Below are positions 1-6,155 of a DNA stretch of 6,155 nt, in pieces. Positions within the stretch are counted from its first letter, which is position 1. Each line of letters begins with the position of its first letter. A program made the translations under genes and the position numbers. The stretch comes from Comamonas sp. lk. Lineage in GTDB: Bacteria; Pseudomonadota; Gammaproteobacteria; Burkholderiales; Burkholderiaceae_C. The notes under the pieces were generated by a model, which was given only the letters and a program-made list of their open reading frames with translations, ran no database searches and was not told the DNA's origin. Location: positions 1 through 6,155 of the forward strand of contig CAMCJY010000128.1 of NCBI GenBank assembly GCA_945875225.1. Reading direction: 5' to 3'.

Positions 1-285
1 GGGCATGGTGGCGCTGCGTTCACAGCTTTTAATCCACGCGCGCCAGCCCTGCCCTAGGGCGTCTTGCTGCAGGCCGGGTAATGCGTCCCAGCCTACCCCC
101 ACCCAGCGACTGCGCGTCTGGACGATGGTTTGGCCGGTTTCGACTTTAGGCGCCATAACAAGCGCTGGCGCAGCGGATGCTGCTGGCGTGCGGTCTTCAA
201 CCGGAGCGCTGTTGGGGCTACTGGCGCAGCCGCCCAGGCTTCCTACAATCAGCGCGGACATCACTGCGCCAGCAAACCACCCCAT
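1..285 (-). CDS. mltA: Membrane-bound lytic murein transglycosylase A (MltA-like), N-terminal part, runs off the left edge
   Basis: The reverse strand from ATG 285 to base 1 is open for 95 codons and continues beyond the window. It encodes a lipoprotein signal peptide: a hydrophobic stretch at residues 3-17, then the lipobox L17-G18-G19-C20. Ala follows the cysteine, so there is no Asp at +2 and outer-membrane sorting is expected. A Pro/Ala-rich linker follows (about 21-55), then a segment with SRWVGVGWDALPGLQQDAL and WRAWIKSCER, which resembles the start of the mature domain of proteobacterial MltA. MltA enzymes cleave peptidoglycan glycan strands in the periplasm, leaving 1,6-anhydromuramic ends. 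The catalytic Asp and the 3D domain lie outside the window, so activity cannot be judged. The start is uncertain. In-frame ATGs at 336 and 351 would add Lys/Arg to the signal n-region, which lacks them when 285 is used. However, the added codons include rare AGG and ATA, and they would overlap the small divergent gene much further. Confidence 0.78.
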   Translation of the reverse strand, partial: MGWFAGAVMSALIVGSLGGCASSPNSAPVEDRTPAASAAPALVMAPKVETGQTIVQTRSRWVGVGWDALPGLQQDALGQGWRAWIKSCERSATMP

Positions 286-421
286 GACCCTGATTATTTT
301 GGAAGCACTTGGCGCTGGCCTGATACTTGTCGCCATCGTGTGGTGGACCATGTTTTCCGGGCGCAAAAACGGGGAATTGCCGCCCGAGTCTTCGGACGAA
401 GAAACGCCCCCCAGGCCGTAA
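284..421 (+). CDS. Small single-pass membrane protein, 45 residues, function unknown
   Basis: The ATG at 284 opens a 45-codon frame ending in TAA. The product has one hydrophobic segment (residues 2-24) ending in I-V-W-W-T-M-F, then S-G-R-K at 25-28, then a Pro- and acid-rich tail (about 31-45, containing E-S-S-D-E-E). The positive residues directly after the helix suggest N-out/C-in topology, with a short acidic cytoplasmic tail. I recall similar tiny proteins with a WWTMFSGR-like motif as conserved hypothetical proteins in Comamonadaceae, but this is memory and was not checked. The frame is open further upstream to base 5, but that part is antisense to mltA and does not look like protein. 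No Shine-Dalgarno motif is visible before ATG 284, which lowers confidence. The gene faces nit and diverges from mltA. No function can be assigned. Confidence 0.6.
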   Translation: MTLIILEALGAGLILVAIVWWTMFSGRKNGELPPESSDEETPPRP

Positions 422-428
422 GCTTTTT

Positions 429-1253
429 TCACAACAAGCGGTGCTGCAAGGCCGGTAGTTGCATGCGGCAACGGGCTACTTGTGCAACATCGAGCTCGGC
501 CAGCACCACGCCAGGCTCTTGCGCCTGCTGCGCCAGCACCGCGCCCCAAGGGTCAATCGCCAGCGACTGGCCCCAGGTGCGCCGCCCGTTGGGGTGCGTG
601 CCGCCTTGCGCGGCGGCTACTACAAAGCTGAGGTTTTCTACCGCGCGCGCGCGCAGCAGCAACTCCCAATGCGCCTGGCCGGTGGTGTAAGTAAAAGCGC
701 TGGGCACCAGCAACAAGTCCGCACCAGCTGCGGAGTGTGTGCGGTACAACTCGGCAAAGCGCAAGTCGTAGCAAACACTCAAACCCACGGTCCACGCATG
801 CCCATCGCGCGAGGGCAGCGCAAACTGCACCGGCTGGTGGCCCGCTTGCAGCACGCGTGATTCGTCATAGGACTCGGTGCCATTGTCAAAGCGGAACAAA
901 TGGATTTTGTCGTAGCGCGCAGCGCAAACGCCTTGCGGATCAAACGCCAGGCTGGTGTTAAACGCTTTGTCGCTAGGGCCTGCCTCGCTGGTGGACAAAG
1001 GTAGCGTACCGCCCACAATCCACAGGCCCAGACGGCGCGCCTGTTCAGACAAAAAGTCTTGGATCGGGCCGCTGCCAAATTGCTCTTGGATGGCCAGTTT
1101 TTCGCCATCGTGTTGACCTATCAGGCAAAAGTATTCCGGCAATACGGCCAGCTCGGCGCCGGCTTGGGCCGCTTGCGCCAAGAGCTTGGCTGCCTGGGCC
1201 AGGTTGTCCGCCACCACACCGGTAGATACCATTTGAATTGCTGCGACTTGCAT
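429..1253 (-). CDS. Carbon-nitrogen hydrolase, Nit family (deaminated glutathione amidase / omega-amidase type)
   Basis: This 274-residue protein has the usual length of a single-domain nitrilase-superfamily amidase. The Glu-Lys-Cys triad is intact: E40 in A-V-L-P-E-Y-F, K116 in R-Y-D-K-I-H-L-F, and C161 in S-V-C-Y-D-L-R-F. An additional conserved Glu (E197) lies in H-W-E-L-L-L-R-A-R-A-V-E-N. The A-x-D-P-W-G motif near residue 232 and the motif around C161 fit the Nit1/Nit2 branch, whose members hydrolyse deaminated glutathione or alpha-ketoglutaramate-type omega-amides in the cytosol (metabolite repair). The choice between those substrates cannot be made from sequence alone. ATG 1253 is supported by an AGGAG 6 nt upstream and by the M-Q-V-A-A-I-Q-M opening typical of the family. 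It follows yhdP by 44 bp on the same strand and is probably its operon partner. The gene ends in TGA 7 bp from the opposing small gene's stop. Confidence 0.93.
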   Translation of the reverse strand: MQVAAIQMVSTGVVADNLAQAAKLLAQAAQAGAELAVLPEYFCLIGQHDGEKLAIQEQFGSGPIQDFLSEQARRLGLWIVGGTLPLSTSEAGPSDKAFNTSLAFDPQGVCAARYDKIHLFRFDNGTESYDESRVLQAGHQPVQFALPSRDGHAWTVGLSVCYDLRFAELYRTHSAAGADLLLVPSAFTYTTGQAHWELLLRARAVENLSFVVAAAQGGTHPNGRRTWGQSLAIDPWGAVLAQQAQEPGVVLAELDVAQVARCRMQLPALQHRLL

Positions 1254-1259
1254 AGCGCA

Positions 1260-1264
1260 CTCCT
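1260..1264 (-). promoter_or_regulatory. Ribosome binding site of the Nit hydrolase gene
   Basis: On the minus strand this reads AGGAG, a near-consensus Shine-Dalgarno, with a 6-nt spacer to the ATG at 1253-1251. It fixes the start of the Nit gene. It is the only strong Shine-Dalgarno motif seen before any start in this window. Confidence 0.8.
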
Positions 1265-1297
1265 GATAAACGGGTTGAATAACAATGCCTGGGCGGC

Positions 1298-4200
1298 TTA
1301 CTTGGCTGTGTTGTCGCGTTCCACCTTGGTGACGCGCGGCTCTACCCAGGTGCCGTCAATAAAAAACTCATGCGTATTGGCCTGCACCAGTGGCTTAAGC
1401 AAGAGCCACTGCGCCAGCAGCGAATAAATGCCCACCACGGGGTTCACAGCGGTATAGACCAGGGCGGCGCCAGCGGCATTGATCTCAGGAATCACCACCA
1501 CCTTAATTGCTTGGGTTTCCTTGGCAATATCGGCGCTGCCTTCCATCAAGACCACCGCATTAGGCCCTTTCATTTGCAAATTATTGGTGCGCGCCTGGCC
1601 TTTAGAAATGTTGGCGTCTCCGCGCACAAAATCAAAGGTGAAGCCTTCGCTAAACACATCCCGAAAATCTAGCATCAAACGTCGCGGCAGCGATTGCAAA
1701 CTCAGCACGCCCAGCAGCTTACCGATATTGGGCTCGGTCTTGAGAAACTGCCCGTCCTCAATGGCCACATTAAAGCTGCCCGTCATGCTGGGGTAGTCCA
1801 CCGTAATGGGCGAGCCTAGCCAGCCTACCTGCCCTTGGATTTTCCCCTTGCCTTTGCGGATCACATTCTTCATACCGTAGCGCGCCAGCAAGTCGCCCGA
1901 GTCCTTGATGTCCAGTTGGAAGTCCAGTTGCGTGCGGCGTCGATCGCGCATGGAGTCGGCCGGCACATTGGCCGCCGCGCCGGGCGCCGGGGCTTGCAAG
2001 CGCCAGGAGCCGCTGGCGTTGAGTACCGCCTCAGGCATGGTGACAACAAAGCGCTTGAGCAACCACTCGCGCTGGGCATCGCGCGCGTTGGGCGACACCT
2101 GGTTGACGGCTTCGACTTCTAGCCGCCCCAGCTTGCGGCCTTGCAACTCAAATTCCTCGGCCACCACATCCAGCGCCGGGATGCTGGAGGGTTGCTCGTC
2201 TAGCAATTTGTCCACTTCTTGCGCCGCTTTGCTATTGAGTGTCAGTCGGCTCAGGCGCGCATACAAGCGGCCTGCATTGCCGCTGTCGGCCGCTGCACCG
2301 CCCAGGCCGGCCTGGCGGTATTCCAACTGGCCACTGAACTCGGTGGCCTCCACCTGCGAACGCCATAGATTTCCGGTGCGCGTGGCCTTGAGGTTGACTG
2401 CATGCACCGCATGGCCGCCCCAGCTAATTTCGCGCGCCCGCAATTGCAGCGCATTAGGCAGAAAATCAGTGCCCAGATCAAACTGGGGTGTGTTGATTTT
2501 TATGCGCGTGCCCACGCTATTGCTCACACCGCTAAAGAGTGCCGACCAGCTATCCACATCCAGCGCGTCCATGCTGAGGCGGGCGGAAATACCTTGCGTC
2601 GGCATGGCCAGGGCCTCGTTGGCGCCGGTGCCCAGGGCCATGGTGCCACGCAGCACACGCGGTGCTGCGCCTGCGATGTCACGCAACAAATTGACGCTGG
2701 CGATGGCGCCCAGGCTCACCTGCCACTGCTCCTGGGTCTTTGCCACCGGCGCGCTGCCGGCAAGCAAGGGCGCCGACACTTGCAGGCGCAATGGCAGCGT
2801 GGCCTCGGCGCTTTTGTTCAACGGCGCAGGCAGAGCCAGTGCCATTCCTTGCAAATTAGCATTCACCGTAATGTCAGGCACACCCAAGCGCATCATGATC
2901 GTCGCCTGGTACGGGGTCGCGCCCTTGGCATAGTGCGCCAAGTTGGCCAGCGCGCCGAGCTCAACGGCTTCGCGCAAACCCTCGGCGGCCACCCGCCCGT
3001 CCAGTCGTAAAGTGGCCGGGCTGGCTTTGATGCTGGCGCCCGCGTCCGCAGGTTTGGGACCAGCGGCGGCGCTAAGCATCCCAGCGCTGAGGTTTCCCAA
3101 ACTGCCTTCGATGCGCACGTCACCGCCGAATAAACGCCCGGTCACACCGTTGACGTTGTAGTCAAGCTCGGTGAAGTTGATCGGTCCGCGTGCGCTCAGC
3201 ACTCGCGGCGTGGAAGGCAGGATTTGCACATCATTGCCTTGCAGATTAACGCTGCCATTGACCGTCATGCGGTCGGTATCGGCCAGCGGGAAATCGAGTT
3301 TGACGCGGTACTCGGCCAGGCCGTTGACCGAGGCCTTGGCCAATGCCTGCCCAGTCATCTCGGCCAGGGGTGAATTATTGGCCACGGTTAAGGCGTCTGC
3401 CAGCGGCCCGCGCCCTTGCGCGTTGACGGAAACCGTGGAGTTGCCGTACAAATTGTTAATCACTGCATCGCCGCGCAGCATAGGCACCGTTCCCCAAAGG
3501 CCGCGCATGCTATTGAGGTAGAGCGCGTTTTGGTCTATCACCAGCTCGCCATTGAGCTGGGTAAACACGGGCCAAGGCAGCTTGCCTGGCGGCATTTGCG
3601 CGGCGGGCACGTAGGCGAAAGTGGCATTACTGAGATTGGCTGAAACGCGGAACTGGCCCTGACGCGCTTGCGCAAACGGAAACGCACGCAAGTCGCCTTT
3701 GAGTTTGAGTTTGATGTCCGACGCCGCGCCCGCGCGCACTGCATCGCGCACATAGTCGCGCAGGTCTTTAGAAAGCGACAGCGGCAAATAGCGCTGCACA
3801 CGCGCCAGCTCCAGGCGCGCAAAACGCCCTTGCACATCGACGCTGCCCGGGCCGGAGCCGCTTGCCTGCATCGTCCATTGCCCCTCCAATTCGCCCTGCA
3901 CATCGGCGTTGCCAATGCGCACCTTGCTGGCGCTGACGGTCCAGCCGGCGGGTGTGTTTTTCCATTGAAAGTCCGCGCTCAGTGCGTCGACAGGCACCAG
4001 GGGTTCTGACAAGTGCCGGCCGAGGTCTAAGACGCCTTTGTTCATCACCAGATGCGCGCGCCCGCCGCGTTCGCTCAGGTCAAGCTCCAGGTCCAGGCCA
4101 CGAAAGCCGGGCATTCCTTCGCCTTGCGCCGCCATCCCGGCTTCTTGAATGCGGCCTTTGAGGGCAAAGGTATCCGGCGCGCTGACAGCGCCGGTCCAGC

Positions 4201-5428
4201 TCGCCTGAAAACCTTGCACGATGCCCACGGGCTGGTAGGACTCCAAGACCGCGCGCAGCTTGGCCTCCATAGGAAAGCGTTGTGCAACTTGGCTTAATGC
4301 GCCCAAGTCCAGCCGTTCGGCAACAAGTTCGCCATGTGCCGGCGAGGAGTCGATCTTGGCCCCCTTGCCCTCTTGCGCATCCCATATGGACAAACGCGCA
4401 TTACCCCCGGGCCAGCGTACGCCATCGGCAGTGACAAACTGCAAGCCCTCGCTGGTGTACTCCATGCCACCGACTATGCTGCGTGCAGCCAAGCGCCCGG
4501 ATGCGGCGGGCATGACGATGGAGGCCATTTGCTCCCCCTGGCCCAACTCCACATCCTTGACCAGTACATCGGCTGTGGCGCCTGTGAATTGGCCGCGCTG
4601 TACATCGGCCCAGACCCGCACGCTGCCGCGCCCCTGGCTGACGTGCGTGCCCAAATCCACATAGTTACGCAGCTGGCCCCAGTCCACATCGCCAAACAGG
4701 GCATACATCTGGCCCGACCAGGTCTTGACCTCGCCGACATGCAAAGCCAGCACCGGGTGGCTAAATTGCCCTTGCACCGTAAAGCGATCACCCCATTGGC
4801 TCGGGGGGCTGGCATCGAGCCGAAAGCTGTGGCCAAAACGCCGGTTGCGCAGTACCAGGTCCACATCGGACAAGTCAAGCGGCGCCGCGCTGCGCATTTC
4901 ATCGGTCCAGCGCAGCTGGCCGTGACGGATCGCGATTTCGGGCTGGCTAAAGAGCCAGTCGCTCGCCGCATCGGGCGCATCGTCCATAGGGCTCAGTTGC
5001 AAGCCGGCAATCCAGATGGAGCGGTCGGCGGCGCGCCGTATATCCAGCGCAGCGCCTTCTACATACAACTGCTCTAAGTTGCCTGCGGCCAGCGAACGGG
5101 GGGAAATCGCCGCCCGTACCGTGGGCAGCGTCAGCGCCACACGGCCTTCTTTGTCCACTAATTGCACATCATGCAGCGCAAGCGAAGGGATGAGACCGTT
5201 GGATATCGCTTCGATAGTGCCAATGCGTACCCCGATTCCTAATCGCTGCGTGGCCTGTTCTTGCAGCCAGGGGCGCAAAGTGTCGATTCGCGGCACAATG
5301 GCAAAGTGCAACACCGCCCAGAACAAGACAAACAGCAGCCACCCGGCACCGACCAAGCGCAGCAGCCACTTAGCCAAGAACGCGACGGTCGACAGGGTAC
5401 GCGAGGGGATGGTTGGAGCTTCAGTCAT
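1298..5428 (-). CDS. yhdP: YhdP-family AsmA-like envelope protein (phospholipid transport to the outer membrane)
   Basis: This is a 1376-residue protein ending in TAA, slightly longer than E. coli YhdP (about 1270). A single membrane anchor lies at about residues 20-46, after a short cytoplasmic N-terminus with several Lys/Arg. The rest is a very long periplasmic region of repeated beta-rich segments, typical of AsmA-like bridge proteins and matching the DUF3971/YhdP type. The C-terminal AsmA-like region is the clearest signature: about residues 1216-1271 carry G-Q-F-L, G-K-L-L-G-V-L-S-L-Q-S-L-P-R-R, D-F-R-D-V-F and G-F-x-F-D. A hydrophobic segment at about 1330-1350 and a final D-G-T-W-V-E-P motif follow. 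In E. coli, YhdP acts with TamB and YdbH in moving phospholipids from inner to outer membrane; the same role here is inferred from homology. No clear Shine-Dalgarno precedes ATG 5428. The gene diverges from glnE and is followed by nit. No frameshift or internal stop was seen. Confidence 0.93.
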   Translation of the reverse strand: MTEAPTIPSRTLSTVAFLAKWLLRLVGAGWLLFVLFWAVLHFAIVPRIDTLRPWLQEQATQRLGIGVRIGTIEAISNGLIPSLALHDVQLVDKEGRVALTLPTVRAAISPRSLAAGNLEQLYVEGAALDIRRAADRSIWIAGLQLSPMDDAPDAASDWLFSQPEIAIRHGQLRWTDEMRSAAPLDLSDVDLVLRNRRFGHSFRLDASPPSQWGDRFTVQGQFSHPVLALHVGEVKTWSGQMYALFGDVDWGQLRNYVDLGTHVSQGRGSVRVWADVQRGQFTGATADVLVKDVELGQGEQMASIVMPAASGRLAARSIVGGMEYTSEGLQFVTADGVRWPGGNARLSIWDAQEGKGAKIDSSPAHGELVAERLDLGALSQVAQRFPMEAKLRAVLESYQPVGIVQGFQASWTGAVSAPDTFALKGRIQEAGMAAQGEGMPGFRGLDLELDLSERGGRAHLVMNKGVLDLGRHLSEPLVPVDALSADFQWKNTPAGWTVSASKVRIGNADVQGELEGQWTMQASGSGPGSVDVQGRFARLELARVQRYLPLSLSKDLRDYVRDAVRAGAASDIKLKLKGDLRAFPFAQARQGQFRVSANLSNATFAYVPAAQMPPGKLPWPVFTQLNGELVIDQNALYLNSMRGLWGTVPMLRGDAVINNLYGNSTVSVNAQGRGPLADALTVANNSPLAEMTGQALAKASVNGLAEYRVKLDFPLADTDRMTVNGSVNLQGNDVQILPSTPRVLSARGPINFTELDYNVNGVTGRLFGGDVRIEGSLGNLSAGMLSAAAGPKPADAGASIKASPATLRLDGRVAAEGLREAVELGALANLAHYAKGATPYQATIMMRLGVPDITVNANLQGMALALPAPLNKSAEATLPLRLQVSAPLLAGSAPVAKTQEQWQVSLGAIASVNLLRDIAGAAPRVLRGTMALGTGANEALAMPTQGISARLSMDALDVDSWSALFSGVSNSVGTRIKINTPQFDLGTDFLPNALQLRAREISWGGHAVHAVNLKATRTGNLWRSQVEATEFSGQLEYRQAGLGGAAADSGNAGRLYARLSRLTLNSKAAQEVDKLLDEQPSSIPALDVVAEEFELQGRKLGRLEVEAVNQVSPNARDAQREWLLKRFVVTMPEAVLNASGSWRLQAPAPGAAANVPADSMRDRRRTQLDFQLDIKDSGDLLARYGMKNVIRKGKGKIQGQVGWLGSPITVDYPSMTGSFNVAIEDGQFLKTEPNIGKLLGVLSLQSLPRRLMLDFRDVFSEGFTFDFVRGDANISKGQARTNNLQMKGPNAVVLMEGSADIAKETQAIKVVVIPEINAAGAALVYTAVNPVVGIYSLLAQWLLLKPLVQANTHEFFIDGTWVEPRVTKVERDNTAK

Positions 5429-5454
5429 TGGCGCGTGCAGTCAAGCATGGAATT

Positions 5455-6155
5455 ATGACCCGCAATATCCCCGCTTCCCGCTCCGAGTACGCACGATTTG
5501 CGCAAAGAGTGCGCAGGCGTTATGGCGCAGGACTTGCTATGTTGCCAGAGGGTCTGCCCGACGCATCTGCGCAGCAAGCGCTCTATCAAACTTTGCGTGC
5601 TCAAGGGCTGGAGGTCGGAGAGGCTTTGCGCATCACCCGCCAACATGTGCTCGAACGCCTGCTGGTATTGGACTGCGATGCGGGCCTGGACCTGCGTGGT
5701 GTCACACAGTGCATGACGGAACTGGCCGAACTCGCACTGTGCGAAGCCTAGGCGCAGGCCAGTGCCGATGTGCAATCCGTGCATGGCGCCCCCTGCAAAC
5801 TCGATGGCAGCGCCAGCGCGCTGTGCATCATAGGCATGGGCAAACTGGGTGCGCGCGAGCTCAATGTTTCTAGCGACATCGACTTGATTTATGTGTACGA
5901 AGCCGATGGCGACACGCTTGGCAACAGCGAAGGGCGCGCTCGCATCTCCAACCAGGAGTATTACGGCAAACTGGTGCGCGCGCTCTATACCTTGCTGGGC
6001 GACACCACCGAGCACGGTTTTGTGTTTCGGGTGGACCTGGCCCTGCGCCCCAACGGCAACTCCGGCCCGCCTGCGGTGTCGCTGGGCGCTTTAGAGGAAT
6101 ATTTCCAAACCCAAGGCCGGGAGTGGGAGCGTTTTGCCTGGCTCAAAAGCCGTGT
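5455..6155 (+). pseudogene. glnE: glnE, glutamine synthetase adenylyltransferase/adenylyl-removing enzyme, 5' part, with an in-frame TAG; cut by the right edge
   Basis: GlnE adenylylates and deadenylylates glutamine synthetase in response to PII and glutamine. From ATG 5455 the frame runs 98 codons, with N-terminal GlnE features (R-F-A-Q-R-V-R-R-R-Y, V-L-E-R-L-L-V-L-D, V-T-Q-C-M-T-E-L-A-E). It meets TAG at codon 99, then stays open in the same frame for 134 more codons to the edge. The downstream part is unmistakable: G-M-G-K-L-G-A-R-E-L-N at codons 127-137, the nucleotidyltransferase D141-I-D143, R-V-D-L-A-L-R-P around 192-199, then Q-G-R-E-W-E-R-F-A-W. As written, translation yields a 98-residue fragment with no catalytic domain. 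TTG 5413 and TTG 5428 are alternative starts overlapping yhdP; TTG 5428 has GGAG 9 nt upstream. ATG 5455 fits the family N-terminus best but has only a weak GGA before it. If the TAG is an error or is suppressed, this is an ordinary glnE. Confidence 0.88.
5749..5751 (+). other. glnE: In-frame amber codon inside glnE
   Basis: The TAG sits between codons for L-A-L-C-E-A and A-Q-A-S-A-D-V-Q, in a helical linker just before the first nucleotidyltransferase domain. Reading frame and family similarity are the same on both sides, so this is a substitution-type interruption and not a frameshift. One transition from TGG (Trp) or CAG (Gln) would produce it, among other single-base routes. No Shine-Dalgarno-led restart is visible shortly after it; GTG 5770, GTG 5779 and ATG 5836 are in frame but unsupported. 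Confidence 0.9.

Noticed and set aside
389..430. Possible terminator: inverted repeat at 389-402 and a T-run at 424-429
   Set aside because: The hairpin is weak, lies inside the small gene's coding sequence, and is more than 20 nt from the T-run. No stem abuts the T-run on either strand.
642..654. CG dinucleotide run, a possible slippage tract or Z-DNA element
   Set aside because: It encodes the conserved L-R-A-R-A-V part of the Nit hydrolase using CGC/GCG codons. It is short, and codon use explains it.
130..690. Plus-strand open frame of 186 codons
   Set aside because: It runs antisense to the mltA start and to the C-terminal half of nit, has no protein-like domain or membrane pattern, and shares no recognisable family. 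It is a GC-rich shadow frame.
1905..2933. Plus-strand open frame of 342 codons inside yhdP
   Set aside because: It is antisense to a clearly conserved part of yhdP, with Arg/Ser/Ala-rich low-complexity composition typical of shadow frames in GC-rich DNA.
5425..6015. Minus-strand open frame of 196 codons opposite glnE
   Set aside because: The opposite strand encodes canonical GlnE motifs here, so this frame is a shadow. It does not explain the TAG interruption.

Overview
The window looks like chromosomal core sequence from a betaproteobacterium, most likely Burkholderiales and probably Comamonadaceae. It is GC-rich, and its GlnE, YhdP, Nit and MltA segments read like the versions found in that group. 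This placement comes from remembered family features, not from a search. I see no mobile element, phage gene, CRISPR array, tRNA or rRNA.

Layout from left to right: (1) the 5' end of an mltA-like lipoprotein gene (lytic murein transglycosylase) on the minus strand, cut by the window edge; (2) a 45-residue single-pass membrane protein gene on the plus strand, whose ATG overlaps the mltA start codon in a shared CATG; (3) a Nit-type carbon-nitrogen hydrolase gene on the minus strand, whose stop faces the small gene's stop across 7 bp; (4) a 1376-codon yhdP-type AsmA-like gene on the minus strand, 44 bp upstream of nit and probably co-transcribed with it; (5) glnE on the plus strand, divergent from yhdP across 26 bp and cut by the right edge. 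Coding density is very high, and no gene-free stretch exceeds about 45 bp.

The one clear anomaly is in glnE. Its reading frame is interrupted by a single TAG at 5749-5751, 98 codons after the chosen ATG. The same frame continues with excellent GlnE similarity, including the nucleotidyltransferase D-x-D motif, to the window edge. This is a nonsense mutation, a sequencing or assembly error, or, less likely, a suppressed or recoded codon.

Functionally, MltA (peptidoglycan turnover) and YhdP (phospholipid transport to the outer membrane) are envelope proteins. Nit is a metabolite-repair amidase, and GlnE controls glutamine synthetase by adenylylation. I found no convincing evidence of a previously undescribed multi-gene system.
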